Of a DNA stretch of 64,000 nt, positions 27,045 through 35,594 are shown in pieces (position 1 is the stretch's first letter; every line of letters begins with the position of its first letter). The DNA lies in contig NZ_JAKILG010000023.1 in the NCBI RefSeq assembly GCF_023283765.1, positions 1 to 64,000 on the forward strand, in the 5' to 3' direction. The stretch is from Shewanella profunda. GTDB taxonomy: Bacteria; Pseudomonadota; Gammaproteobacteria; Enterobacterales; Shewanellaceae. Position numbers and translations under genes: made by a program. The notes under the pieces are model-generated. The model did not search any database, was not told the DNA's origin, and was given only the letters and a program-made list of their open reading frames with translations.

Positions 27045-28232
27045 GTGAGTGAACGGCTATTTATTCGCTTAGGCAGAAACACGGAGCAGGCTTGCTCTTG
27101 GTTGGTGTGGTCTGAGCAAGAACAAGAAATTATCGCCTCAGGCGAACTTGCTAATGCCCAAGGTTTAGCGACGCTAACCGAGCGTGCGGGCAATCGTCCT
27201 ATTGATGTTCTCGTTCCAGCGTCAGCGATGACCTTAACCAGCGTCAACTTGCCGGAAAAAGGTCAACGCCAAGCGTTGAAGGCTTTGCCTTTTATGTTAG
27301 AAGAAATTCTGGCCGATGATGTAGATTCCATGCATTTTACCGTTGGGCCACGTAACGGTGATGCCTTAAGTGTGGTCGCCGTCGCCCATGAACAAATGCA
27401 AACTTGGTTGAATTGTTTAACCGAAGCGGGCTTAAAAGTTAAACGCATTGTTCCCGATTGTTTAGCACTGCCGCTGCAGGAATGCCAGTGGGCAGCCATG
27501 CGTTTTGGCAACGAATTACTGTTAAGAACAGGTTCAGGTACAGGCCAAAGTTTGCCACTCTCTTGGCTGCCCCTTGCGATGAAGCAACTGGTCACTAAGG
27601 ATGAAGATATCTCAGTGGCAAGTTATACCGATCTCGAACTTGAAGGCGTTGAGCTTAAACCGCAACCCCTAGATTTACCTATGTTAGTGCTTGCCCGCGG
27701 TATTTTAAATGCGCCTATCAACTTACTGAGTGGTGTTTACACTCCTAAGCGCGAATACAGTAAGTACTTAATGTTATGGAAAAATGCCCTCATTATACTC
27801 GGGGTAGCCTGTTTGCTCGCCCTTGTGAATAAAGGGCTGACTATCCACCAAGTCAATAATCAGATCGCCGATCTTAAAGCACAGAGCGAGTCGATTTATC
27901 AGCAAGTCGTGCCGGGCAATTCACGGATTGTGAATCTACGTTCGCAAATGGAAAGTCAATTACGTGCATTACAGGGACAAGGTAGCGGAGCCGAGTTTTT
28001 TGCAATGCTGGATGGTTTGAAAGATGCCTTTAAGCAAGTGCCTGAACTTAAGCCCAATACCTTAAGATTCGAAAGTGCGCGTAACGAGATCCGTATGCAA
28101 GTGAGTGCTAAAAACTACGCCCAAATTGAGAAGTTTAAAGAGATTGTCGGACGTCGTTTCCAACTCGATGGCGGCACTATGAATAGCGGTGAAGATCAAG
28201 TCACCAGTACCTTAACCTTGAGGAGCAAATAA
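27045..28232 (+). CDS. gspL: Type II secretion protein GspL
   Basis: GspL is an inner-membrane protein whose cytoplasmic actin-like domain recruits GspE. It begins at GTG 27045 with GGAGAAA upstream. The cytoplasmic domain covers residues 1-~240 (SERLFIRLG, IDVLVPASAMTLTSVNLP), then one transmembrane helix (~247-267, MLWKNALIILGVACLLALV) and a periplasmic ferredoxin-like domain. Length 395 aa. It is followed by gspM after 1 bp. Confidence 0.93.
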   Translation: MSERLFIRLGRNTEQACSWLVWSEQEQEIIASGELANAQGLATLTERAGNRPIDVLVPASAMTLTSVNLPEKGQRQALKALPFMLEEILADDVDSMHFTVGPRNGDALSVVAVAHEQMQTWLNCLTEAGLKVKRIVPDCLALPLQECQWAAMRFGNELLLRTGSGTGQSLPLSWLPLAMKQLVTKDEDISVASYTDLELEGVELKPQPLDLPMLVLARGILNAPINLLSGVYTPKREYSKYLMLWKNALIILGVACLLALVNKGLTIHQVNNQIADLKAQSESIYQQVVPGNSRIVNLRSQMESQLRALQGQGSGAEFFAMLDGLKDAFKQVPELKPNTLRFESARNEIRMQVSAKNYAQIEKFKEIVGRRFQLDGGTMNSGEDQVTSTLTLRSK

Positions 28233-28233
28233 G

Positions 28234-28710
28234 ATGGATAATTTGCGGACTTGGTGGCAAGGGCTCGCATCCCGCGAGCAGCAGTTAGTGGGTTTTTGTG
28301 CGGTATTTTTGGTGATTGGTGTGTTTTATTGGGGTGTTTGGACACCCATTGCAAATGCAGAAGCGGATGCACTGCGTAACCTCACTGCCCAGCAACAGAC
28401 GTTGAACTATGTAAAACAAACGGCGAATAAAATAGCGAGTCTTAAACAAAGCGGTGCTAAACCCGTGATGTCGGGTAGCTTAAGCTCTGTGGTTAACCAA
28501 ACAGCAGGCAACTATGGGTTAGTGATCACGCGCATGCAACCCCAAGGTGACAAGATCCAAGTATGGATGGACGATGTGCCTTTCGATGCTTTGCTGGGTT
28601 ATTTAAGCGACTTAGTGCAGAAAAAAGGCTTATCCCTCGAAAGTGTTGATTTGGCAGAGGCCGATGCGCCGGGCTATGTCAAAGTAAGACGTATCCAATT
28701 AGCGCAATAG
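28234..28710 (+). CDS. gspM: Type II secretion protein GspM
   Basis: GspM partners GspL in the platform. It has a short cytoplasmic tail, one helix (residues ~19-37, QLVGFCAVFLVIGVFYWGVW), a coiled segment and a periplasmic ferredoxin-like domain ending in VKVRRIQLAQ. Length 158 aa. It follows gspL by 1 bp. Confidence 0.93.
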   Translation: MDNLRTWWQGLASREQQLVGFCAVFLVIGVFYWGVWTPIANAEADALRNLTAQQQTLNYVKQTANKIASLKQSGAKPVMSGSLSSVVNQTAGNYGLVITRMQPQGDKIQVWMDDVPFDALLGYLSDLVQKKGLSLESVDLAEADAPGYVKVRRIQLAQ

Positions 28711-28720
28711 GGGTGTAGTT

Positions 28721-29482
28721 GTGAGTTTGATGAAAAAAGTAATCATAGGCGTACTGATTTATTTAATATTTTTAGTCGTTCTTTTTCCCGCTAAGATTGC
28801 GATAGCATTAGCGCCATTGCCTGCGAACATCAGTGTGTCGGGTGTGAGTGGCAGTATTTGGTCTGGCAATATTGAAACCTTAAGTATGCCACAGCGCCAA
28901 CTCGAGCAAATACGTTGGGAGCTTAGTCCTTGGGCGTTATTTTTAGGCAAAGTCAGCGTTGATTTTCAAATAGGCAGTCGAGCAACTCCCGTAAGTTCTA
29001 AAGGATTGGTCACTTGGTCTTTAGGTGGCTTAAGCGCCAAAGGGTTACGTTTTGAGGCGCCAGACAGTTTTCTTATTGGTAATGCTAAGCTGCCGTTTAG
29101 AACTGAAATCACAGGGGAAGTCAGTCTGTTAGTCGAGACGCTAGAGCAAGGTAAGCCTTGGTGTGATCAGTTATCGGGAAAACTTTTTCTAAATCAAACC
29201 CATGTAAAAAACCAGTTTGGGGATTATCCTCTAGGTAATATTGAACTCGGACTGAGTTGCGTCGAAGGCAAAGCGCAATTAGCTACAGATGAAGCTAAGA
29301 ACCAGCTTGGTATTGTTGGTACCTTGCAGTTAGATGAAGGCAATATGGTGAAGGTTGAGGCTAAGATTAAAGAAACAGCTGAGCAGCCCAAGGATATGCG
29401 TGAATCACTGGGTATTCTGGGTAAACGTGGTGCCGATGGCTATTTCTCAGTGGTGTATCAGGGACGTGTCCCAGGGCTGTAG
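28721..29482 (+). CDS. gspN: Type II secretion protein GspN
   Basis: GspN is an accessory protein found in some type II operons. It is 253 aa with one N-terminal helix (VIIGVLIYLIFLVVLFPAKI) and a beta-rich periplasmic part containing the typical VSGVSGSIWSGN motif. GTG 28721 has AGGGGT upstream; ATG 28730 three codons later is an alternative. It is the last gene of the operon, closed by a terminator 30 bp on. Confidence 0.92.
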   Translation: MSLMKKVIIGVLIYLIFLVVLFPAKIAIALAPLPANISVSGVSGSIWSGNIETLSMPQRQLEQIRWELSPWALFLGKVSVDFQIGSRATPVSSKGLVTWSLGGLSAKGLRFEAPDSFLIGNAKLPFRTEITGEVSLLVETLEQGKPWCDQLSGKLFLNQTHVKNQFGDYPLGNIELGLSCVEGKAQLATDEAKNQLGIVGTLQLDEGNMVKVEAKIKETAEQPKDMRESLGILGKRGADGYFSVVYQGRVPGL

Positions 29483-29510
29483 CTGAACAATTGAGCGCTA
29501 TGATAAAAAT

Positions 29511-29536
29511 AAAGGCACCTTAGGTGCCTTTGTTTT
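29511..29536. terminator. Terminator of gspC-N, convergent with yrfG
   Basis: AAAGGCACCT / AGGTGCCTTT form a 10-bp stem with one unpaired base, followed by GTTTTTTAT on the + strand. Confidence 0.9.
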
Positions 29537-29547
29537 TTATCATTTTT

Positions 29548-30210
29548 CTATTGTTTTAAATCATCAAGTAATAAGTGGTAGTCAGTAATAGCAGGGAAGT
29601 CGTGAAAGATTTTTATCGGTTTTTGGCTATCGGGATTAGCAATCCCCAGTTGATGACCAACGCCTGCAAGCCTCGCCGCATTGAGTATGGGTTCGCTGTC
29701 GTCAATAAAGAGGCAACGGCTAGGATCGAGGACAAATTTTTCAAACAAGGTTTGCCAAAATTGTGGATGCTCCTTGGGATAACCCGTCTCGTGGCTGGAA
29801 ATCATGCCATCGAGCCCTGAGGCAAGTTCAGTATGCTGAAGCTTTAAGGCAAGACTCTTAGGGTGTGCATTGGTGACCAGAATACGTTTTTTACCCGCAG
29901 AGGCTAAGGCATCCAAAAAGGGCATACTATCTTGGCGTAGTTGGATCCTATCCACTAAAGTGCGGTGCAAACCCATAATGTCGAGCTGAAGTGTTGCTTG
30001 CCAATAATCGAGGCAATACCAATCAAGTGTTCCCGTCACTTTGCCATAGGCATTCACGACTAATTGTTGCGCTTCATCCTTGCTAATGCCTCGCTGCCGA
30101 CTCAATTCCTGTGGCACTAAACTCAGCCAAAAATGATTATCGAAGTGTAAATCCAATAGTGTGCCATCCATATCGAGCAGCACTGTATCTATGGTGTTCC
30201 AGTTAAGCAT
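29548..30210 (-). CDS. yrfG: GMP/IMP nucleotidase, HAD superfamily (YrfG)
   Basis: This 220-aa HAD hydrolase dephosphorylates purine nucleoside monophosphates. Motif I is LLDMDGTLLD (nucleophile Asp13, Asp15), motif II RILVTNAHP, and motif IV CLFIDDSEPILNAA. The segment FDNHFWLSLVPQELS after motif I is characteristic of YrfG as I recall it. In E. coli yrfG adjoins hslR; here the gsp operon lies between the two. Confidence 0.92.
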   Translation of the reverse strand: MLNWNTIDTVLLDMDGTLLDLHFDNHFWLSLVPQELSRQRGISKDEAQQLVVNAYGKVTGTLDWYCLDYWQATLQLDIMGLHRTLVDRIQLRQDSMPFLDALASAGKKRILVTNAHPKSLALKLQHTELASGLDGMISSHETGYPKEHPQFWQTLFEKFVLDPSRCLFIDDSEPILNAARLAGVGHQLGIANPDSQKPIKIFHDFPAITDYHLLLDDLKQ

Positions 30211-30311
30211 GGGTTATTCCATTTGTTTCAACGAGTCAGTTAAGAGCTGTGCTAACTTGTAGGGTCATTACTTTGTGCTAGGCTTGATTGATTGACCTAA
30301 AAACACAGTAG

Positions 30312-30425
30312 TTGGATATGGATATCGACTCTTTTGCCTTGCTTGCTCATATTTCAAATACCCACCAGTTGGATATGGATATCGACTCTTTTGCCTTGCT
30401 TGCTCATATTTCAAATACCCACCAG
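30312..30425 (+). repeat. Perfect 57-bp tandem duplication in frame
   Basis: Two identical copies of 57 bp beginning TTGGATATGGATATCGACTC span 30312-30368 and 30369-30425. The unit is exactly 19 codons, so the reading frame is kept. Confidence 0.95.
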
Positions 30426-30962
30426 ATACTAGTAGAACTTAATTCGTTGTTGCAACAAGACTGGTTGCCCCATGTTAATCAACGTGACTATCAGGGAGGC
30501 TGGGATGTTCTCGTCCTGCGCTGCGCCGCTGAGTATCAAGGGGCACATCCTATCTTGCAAGCCTTCTCTATATCATCGGCCGAAGATTGGTGCAATTTGC
30601 CTTGTCTCGAATCTAGTCCTGCGTTGTTAAGTTTTATTCAATCCCTCGTTTGTCCGGTGAAATCCGTGCGTTTGATGCGTTTGCATGCTGGCGCGCAAAT
30701 CAAACCCCATCGAGATCAAGGGCTCAGTCTAGAGCAAGGCGAGGCACGGCTGCACTTGCCGCTGCAAACCAATGAGTCGTTAAATTTTTATGTGGATGGT
30801 CAGCGCGTACCTATGCAGGCAGGCGAGCTTTGGTATATCAATGCCGATCAAATCCATTGGGTCGAGAATAAAGGACGGGAAGCGCGCATCAATCTCGTGA
30901 TTGATTGCGAAGTGAATACTTGGCTAAGGGACTTAGTGAATGCTGCAGAAATTAGAGTTTGA
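30312..30962 (+). CDS. Aspartyl/asparaginyl beta-hydroxylase-like 2OG-Fe oxygenase
   Basis: This protein has the double-stranded beta-helix of 2-oxoglutarate/Fe(II) hydroxylases. The iron ligands are likely HRD in QIKPHRDQGLS and the distal His in ADQIHWVENKG, and an Arg in ARINLVID would bind 2-oxoglutarate. The family hydroxylates Asp or Asn side chains. The start is unclear because a perfect 57-bp tandem duplication (30312-30368 and 30369-30425) repeats the first 19 codons in frame; TTG 30312, ATG 30318 or codons in the second copy are all possible. The unduplicated protein would be about 197 aa. It overlaps the next gene by 23 bp and heads the cluster at 30.3-39.1 kb. Confidence 0.82.
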   Translation: MDMDIDSFALLAHISNTHQLDMDIDSFALLAHISNTHQILVELNSLLQQDWLPHVNQRDYQGGWDVLVLRCAAEYQGAHPILQAFSISSAEDWCNLPCLESSPALLSFIQSLVCPVKSVRLMRLHAGAQIKPHRDQGLSLEQGEARLHLPLQTNESLNFYVDGQRVPMQAGELWYINADQIHWVENKGREARINLVIDCEVNTWLRDLVNAAEIRV

Positions 30963-32949
30963 ATCAGGATCATCTTTAAGCGTGGAAGCGTTAGCCGCTT
31001 TTGCTAACGCCCTGTTGCAGGCCACCTCAGCAGGAGAGTCAAAGCGACTGATTGATCCCCTATTAACCCAACTCTGTCAGTGGGCTGAGCTTGACTTACA
31101 CCCTGACGGTTTCTTCGATACCGAGGCGAGCATGACGCCGTTTGGTAAGGCGGTGTCGCTCACTACGGCAGCACAGTGTGCCGAAGATCCCGAGCGTGGG
31201 CGGGTCTTTATGCAGGGGATTTATCAAGCGATACAAGATCGTCTAAAGGCTCATCCCGGGCAGGCTGTGAATATCTTATATGCGGGGACAGGGCCTTTTG
31301 CTTGGTTGCTATTACCCCTACTACCGTTATTTTCGGCCAGTCAAATTCAAGTGACGTTACTCGACATTCATCAGGCTTCAATAGACAAAGTCATGCAGCT
31401 AATTCAATACTTTGGCTTGGGTGACCGTATCGTGACATATGTGTGTGTTGATGCGACCCGCTGGCAGCCTGAGCCAGTGCAGAAGTTCGATTTGATCGTC
31501 TCTGAAACGATGAAGCATCTGTTGCAACAGGAGCCGCAAGTGCAAATTTTTACCCACTTACAGGCGTTTCTTGAGGCCGATGGGGAGTTTATTCCCCAGA
31601 ATATCGAACTCGATGCGTGGCTCGAGTGTAAAACCGTGCAGGGGAGAGAAACGCATTATTTAGGGCCTTTATTCGCACTCAATCGCCATACGGCACAACA
31701 ACTTGCCAGTGGTGATCTCAGTCTTTTGGCTGGCTCATTACTCCTACCCGATTTTGACCAAGGTACTGTCACCCTTAAGCTCACCACTGTGGTGCAAGTG
31801 TATGAGCAACATAAACTGCGAGAAAATCAGTCCCAGTTGACCCTGCCTCGATACCAACAACAGCTCTGGCTTAAGCCGCTATCTAGGTTAAGTTTTCGCT
31901 ATGAGATCGGGCCATATCCCGATTTTGTGTTTGATTTGCCATTGCTTAAAACCGTTTTAGTCTCGAGTGATGATTTAGGGGGCGGTGGTATTTATCACCT
32001 ACTGCGCCTATGGCAGAAAGTACAGTTACAGAAACGTGGCGAGTCTCTGCCTCAGCTCGCCCATGAATGGACTTTAGATAAAGCCTTGCTGGATCTCTGT
32101 GGCATTGGTCTAGAGCCGGGGATGAAGGCGCTCTATCAAAATGACAATCAACAGGCATTTATTACTTTTATATTGCAGACTGCTAAGCTCACGGCGGAGG
32201 ATATTGACAGCATAAATCAACGACTGCGTGATTTATCCTTAGGCGTCGCGGGAGCTACCACGACAGCTCGGGCTAGCGTTTCACCTCCCATTGCGGTGTT
32301 AAGTGATGCCCAGCTCGACTTTTGGCACAGTGAAGGTTACTTAGTGATCCCGCAAGTGTTATCGACAGAGCAATGCGCTGCGACGCGAGCCTTGATTTGG
32401 CAACAGTTAGGGGCGAATGAACAGGACACTGCGACTTGGTATCATCCCCGTGAATTGATGCAGAAAATTATGCTGCAGCTGTTTCGTCACCCAACTCTCG
32501 ATGCGAATCGCCAGACTCCACTCATCCGCCAAGTATTTGAACAGTTGTGGCAGCGAACCGATCTGGTGATGACGACCGATAGAGTCAGCTTCAATCCTCC
32601 TGAAACACCGATATGGCGTTTTCCTGGGCCCGATATGCATTGGGATATGCCGCTACAACTCCCCATCGAGTTTGGCACCCAAGGGTTAATCTATTTAACC
32701 GACACCAGCGAGGATCAAGGGGCATTTTGTTGCGTCCCCGGATTTCATCTTAAGATAACGGATTGGCTGGTTGAACAGGCTAAAACGGATATCGAGCTGC
32801 AGCAGGATTGGCATGAATGGTCGGTGAAGCCAATAGCGGCAAAGGCGGGGGATCTCATTATTTGGCACCATGCCTTGCCCCATGGCGCCAGTCCTAACAG
32901 GGCTAAGCTGCCACGTATGGTGCAATATATTAACATGTATCCGTTATGA
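30940..32949 (+). CDS. Fusion: SAM methyltransferase-like domain + PhyH (phytanoyl-CoA dioxygenase-like) domain
   Basis: This 669-aa protein has two parts. Residues ~100-260 contain methyltransferase motifs: NILYAGTGPFAWLLLPLL (motif I) and VTLLDIHQASIDKV (acidic end of strand 2), then FDLIVSETMKHLLQ. Residues ~455-669 form a second 2OG-Fe oxygenase domain. It opens LDFWHSEGYLVIPQVLS, has the iron motif HWD in DMHWDMPLQ, and ends with HHALPHGASPNRA followed by an arginine. The protein could methylate and hydroxylate the same substrate. It overlaps its neighbours on both sides (23 bp and ATGA), so it belongs to the same operon as the beta-hydroxylase and the sulfotransferase-like gene. Confidence 0.85.
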   Translation: MLQKLEFESGSSLSVEALAAFANALLQATSAGESKRLIDPLLTQLCQWAELDLHPDGFFDTEASMTPFGKAVSLTTAAQCAEDPERGRVFMQGIYQAIQDRLKAHPGQAVNILYAGTGPFAWLLLPLLPLFSASQIQVTLLDIHQASIDKVMQLIQYFGLGDRIVTYVCVDATRWQPEPVQKFDLIVSETMKHLLQQEPQVQIFTHLQAFLEADGEFIPQNIELDAWLECKTVQGRETHYLGPLFALNRHTAQQLASGDLSLLAGSLLLPDFDQGTVTLKLTTVVQVYEQHKLRENQSQLTLPRYQQQLWLKPLSRLSFRYEIGPYPDFVFDLPLLKTVLVSSDDLGGGGIYHLLRLWQKVQLQKRGESLPQLAHEWTLDKALLDLCGIGLEPGMKALYQNDNQQAFITFILQTAKLTAEDIDSINQRLRDLSLGVAGATTTARASVSPPIAVLSDAQLDFWHSEGYLVIPQVLSTEQCAATRALIWQQLGANEQDTATWYHPRELMQKIMLQLFRHPTLDANRQTPLIRQVFEQLWQRTDLVMTTDRVSFNPPETPIWRFPGPDMHWDMPLQLPIEFGTQGLIYLTDTSEDQGAFCCVPGFHLKITDWLVEQAKTDIELQQDWHEWSVKPIAAKAGDLIIWHHALPHGASPNRAKLPRMVQYINMYPL

Positions 32950-34073
32950 GCCAGTCGCAGCGGTATTGGTTGTTAGTCCATAGTCCGATTGCCTTGAGGG
33001 AACTGAGCAAGGCGACGACTATGGCTGAGTTCTGTCAGTATCTTCGGCAGTTTTGGGCTCTGCCAGACTATGGTGATGGCGAATTACTGGCTATCTTAAG
33101 TGCAGGTAATCGGCAATCTTTGCAGCCCGATTTATCCCTCTTGTGTCAGTTTTGGGCCCCAGCAAACTATGATCCGAAACACAGGGTGCTAGAGTGGATC
33201 TCCGCCACGGAAAAACCGACATTACCTTTTCACTCTGAGCATATTTGTGCCGTGCGTAGCCAGATGCTGTCCGCCTTGATAAGGCCTAGAACCCCTCTAT
33301 TACCGCTGCCGGATCTGTCAGGGTTTACGGCGCAAGTGCAGCCAGCAGGTTTTATCTTTCACCTCTCGCGTTGTGGTTCCACTCTCGTGTCGCGCAGTTT
33401 TGCTGGGCTATCTAAATGCAGGGTGTTATCTGAATCGCCTCTGCTGACTCAAGTGCTACTGGACAGTAGCCTATCAGACACACAAAGACGTGCGGCTTTA
33501 ACATTTTGCATTAATACCCAAGGTCAGTTGTTTCATCCTGAACAGCATTTGTTGATTAAATGGAATGCGTGGGATTTGCAGTTTTGGCCCTTGATCCTGT
33601 CACTGTATCCCAAGGTTCCTGTCTTATTATTACTCAGGGATCCGGTAGAAATACTGGCTTCACAGCAAAAGTCGGTCGGCTTTCATATGGTGCGACACCC
33701 ATCAGGACCTTTGTTTAGTGAGTTATCAAGGATTGAAGCTAACGAGACGACACTGGATTATCAATGCAAGGTGTTGCGGTTGTTATTGGACTATAGCTTA
33801 GATGTCTGTAGCTATAGTCAAGTACTGGCTGTGGATTATAAGGATTTATTACCTGCGATAGCAGATAACATCGCTAAGTGGTTTTCGTTGGATCTTTCTG
33901 CAGAAGAGCGAAGCCAAGTTGAGCAATGTCAGTTGATACACTCTAAAACAGCGACGCAATTTTTTGTGGCAGATTCACAATCAAAACAAATGTTTTTTTC
34001 GGCTAAGCAAAAAAAACAGATCTACAGTAATTGTAGTTGGTCAAATCGTTACTTTTTTGAAACCAAAAAGTAA
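32946..34073 (+). CDS. Sulfotransferase-like P-loop protein
   Basis: This is a 375-aa protein. The phosphosulfate-binding loop FIFHLSRCGSTLVSRS (residues ~137-152) fits the sulfotransferase family, with a strand-helix unit and an LLLLRDPVEILASQQKS motif near residue 230 that matches the 3'-phosphate-binding region. The first 130 residues are not recognised. Sulfotransferases move sulfate from PAPS to hydroxyl groups, so hydroxylation by the two upstream oxygenases could supply acceptor sites; that chain is inference. It starts within the stop codon of the upstream gene. No PAPS synthesis genes are near, although cysQ (which degrades PAP) lies 17 kb downstream. Confidence 0.8.
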   Translation: MSQSQRYWLLVHSPIALRELSKATTMAEFCQYLRQFWALPDYGDGELLAILSAGNRQSLQPDLSLLCQFWAPANYDPKHRVLEWISATEKPTLPFHSEHICAVRSQMLSALIRPRTPLLPLPDLSGFTAQVQPAGFIFHLSRCGSTLVSRSFAGLSKCRVLSESPLLTQVLLDSSLSDTQRRAALTFCINTQGQLFHPEQHLLIKWNAWDLQFWPLILSLYPKVPVLLLLRDPVEILASQQKSVGFHMVRHPSGPLFSELSRIEANETTLDYQCKVLRLLLDYSLDVCSYSQVLAVDYKDLLPAIADNIAKWFSLDLSAEERSQVEQCQLIHSKTATQFFVADSQSKQMFFSAKQKKQIYSNCSWSNRYFFETKK

Positions 34074-34172
34074 CAATTTCCTTGTATTTTAGTGTAACGT
34101 AAACTAGCTTTATTTAGCTGTTTATGGATTAAAAATATCAGCAAGTTAAAGTTTTTATTCTAGGGATGGAAA

Positions 34173-34460
34173 ATGCAATCATATACTTTCAAGCAGTTAA
34201 CCGCTTTATTAGGCGATAACATCACACTCACAGACTCTCAAGGGAGTCGTCTTCAGCTGGTTATTCACAATGTCGAACAAGGTGTACAAAGCGCTCCCCA
34301 ATGGGAGGATTTTGCGCTCTATTTGTTAGGACAGGAAAATATTCGGGTTCCCCAGGGCAATTATATGTTTGAGCACCCAGCATTGGGGGCTGAAACCTTA
34401 TTTATGAGCCCTAAGAGTCAGGTGGAATACGAAATTGTGTTTAATCGCAGGGTCGTTTAA
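34173..34460 (+). CDS. DUF6916-like small protein of the tail-collar cluster
   Basis: This is a 95-aa protein, beta-rich, with no signal peptide. The ending QVEYEIVFNRRVV and the YTFKQLTALLGDNITLTDSQ opening match a small domain that I recall being encoded just before collar-domain (MdpB-like) genes and now catalogued as DUF6916. Its function is unknown; the position suggests it is an accessory or chaperone for the collar proteins. AGGGATGGA precedes the ATG. It converges with a GNAT gene, overlapping it by 4 bp. Confidence 0.7.
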   Translation: MQSYTFKQLTALLGDNITLTDSQGSRLQLVIHNVEQGVQSAPQWEDFALYLLGQENIRVPQGNYMFEHPALGAETLFMSPKSQVEYEIVFNRRVV

Positions 34461-34939
34461 GGCTGCCATTCCATTAGAAGATAGACCTCATTTGCAGTGC
34501 TTTTATGTTTAAAACCGAGCTTTTCATACCATAGGCGTGCTGGGTTGTACTGTTCCACATGAATACTGACCACAGTTTGCTGTTGGCGCGCTTTAGTAAA
34601 GAGTTGCTCAAAGAGATAGCTACCAATTTTTTGTTTTTGATATGCGGGAAGCAAACTGATATCGACCACGCGGATTTCAGTTGTCCACTGGTCCACAAAT
34701 AATCGGCCTATCGGCGTCTGATCCCATTCGACGATAAAGAACTGCTCGGTATTGTAATAGTGAGTGTAGTGGTGCAGTTGAGCCGAAAACTGTTGCTGTA
34801 AAAATGCCGCTTTTTGGTCTGCGGTAAAGGGAACTTGAGATAATTCTTCGTCCCTGGTTGTTGCGTAAAGTGATAATAAAAAAGGCAGATCCTCTGGTTG
34901 GTAAGGCCGTAATTGAATCCTGTGTTGTAGATCTGTCAT
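34457..34939 (-). CDS. GNAT family N-acetyltransferase
   Basis: This is a 160-aa GCN5-related acetyltransferase: an N-terminal RPYQPEDLPFLLSLYATTRD, strand 4 (IRVVDISLLPAYQKQKIGS) with the acetyl-CoA loop QKQKIGSYL, and an ending ARLWYEKLGFKHKST. The substrate is unknown. It is the only minus-strand gene inside the 30-50 kb block and interrupts the run between the DUF6916-like gene and the collar genes, so it may not belong to the system. Confidence 0.88.
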   Translation of the reverse strand: MTDLQHRIQLRPYQPEDLPFLLSLYATTRDEELSQVPFTADQKAAFLQQQFSAQLHHYTHYYNTEQFFIVEWDQTPIGRLFVDQWTTEIRVVDISLLPAYQKQKIGSYLFEQLFTKARQQQTVVSIHVEQYNPARLWYEKLGFKHKSTANEVYLLMEWQP

Positions 34940-35016
34940 GCGTCACCCCGATTGTTATTTGACTTGAGTGTAAGAGTGAAATCGAACCCTTGTAAAGTGT
35001 AAAAAAGGAGAGAGTG

Positions 35017-35568
35017 ATGGATCCATTTATAAGTGAAATAAGGATATTTGGTTTTGATTGGGCGCCCAGAGGGTGGGCAAAGTGTGATGGATCTTTACTG
35101 TCCGTTCAGCAAAATCCCGCACTATTTGCTTTGCTCGGTCAGAATTTTGGAGGTAATGGCACGACAACGTTTGGTTTACCGGATTTAAGGGGGCGAGTCC
35201 CTGTGCATTTGGGCGCTACGACGAGAAATTCACCCACTTATGTCACCAGCACAATTGGCACCGCAGGAGGTCATGAGGGGATCGCATTAACCGAGGCACA
35301 AATACCCGCCCATAGTCACCAAATAAGGGCCTCATCGTCACCTGCGACCGTAAAGGCATTGACGGGTAACGTCATCGGTGTCGCCATTAATAAACAAAAC
35401 TCTCAAGTGACTCATATGTATGCCCCTTTCGATGCAGTTAATCAAGTCAGTCTTGGCCCTGATTCGATTGGAATCACGGGCGGAGGGCTACCGCATCAGA
35501 ATTGTCAGCCTTCGATGGGGGTCAATTTCTGTATTGCCCTTCAAGGCATATTTCCATCTCGTAATTAA
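35017..35568 (+). CDS. Phage tail-collar domain protein 1 (MdpB-like)
   Basis: This is a 183-aa protein. Residues ~1-60 are a collar domain: ISEIRIFGFDWAPRGWAKCD, then NPALFALLGQNFGGNG and TTFGLPDLRGRVP. The C-terminus carries the conserved HQNCQPSMGVNFCIALQGIF tail common to this family. The domain is known from phage tail tips and from stand-alone bacterial proteins of unknown role. It has no signal peptide. ATG 35017 follows AAAAAAGGAG with good spacing; a GTG one codon earlier is possible. It is the first of three tandem paralogues. Confidence 0.9.
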   Translation: MDPFISEIRIFGFDWAPRGWAKCDGSLLSVQQNPALFALLGQNFGGNGTTTFGLPDLRGRVPVHLGATTRNSPTYVTSTIGTAGGHEGIALTEAQIPAHSHQIRASSSPATVKALTGNVIGVAINKQNSQVTHMYAPFDAVNQVSLGPDSIGITGGGLPHQNCQPSMGVNFCIALQGIFPSRN

Positions 35569-35594
35569 CCAATACCGACAAGCAGGAGATGATG

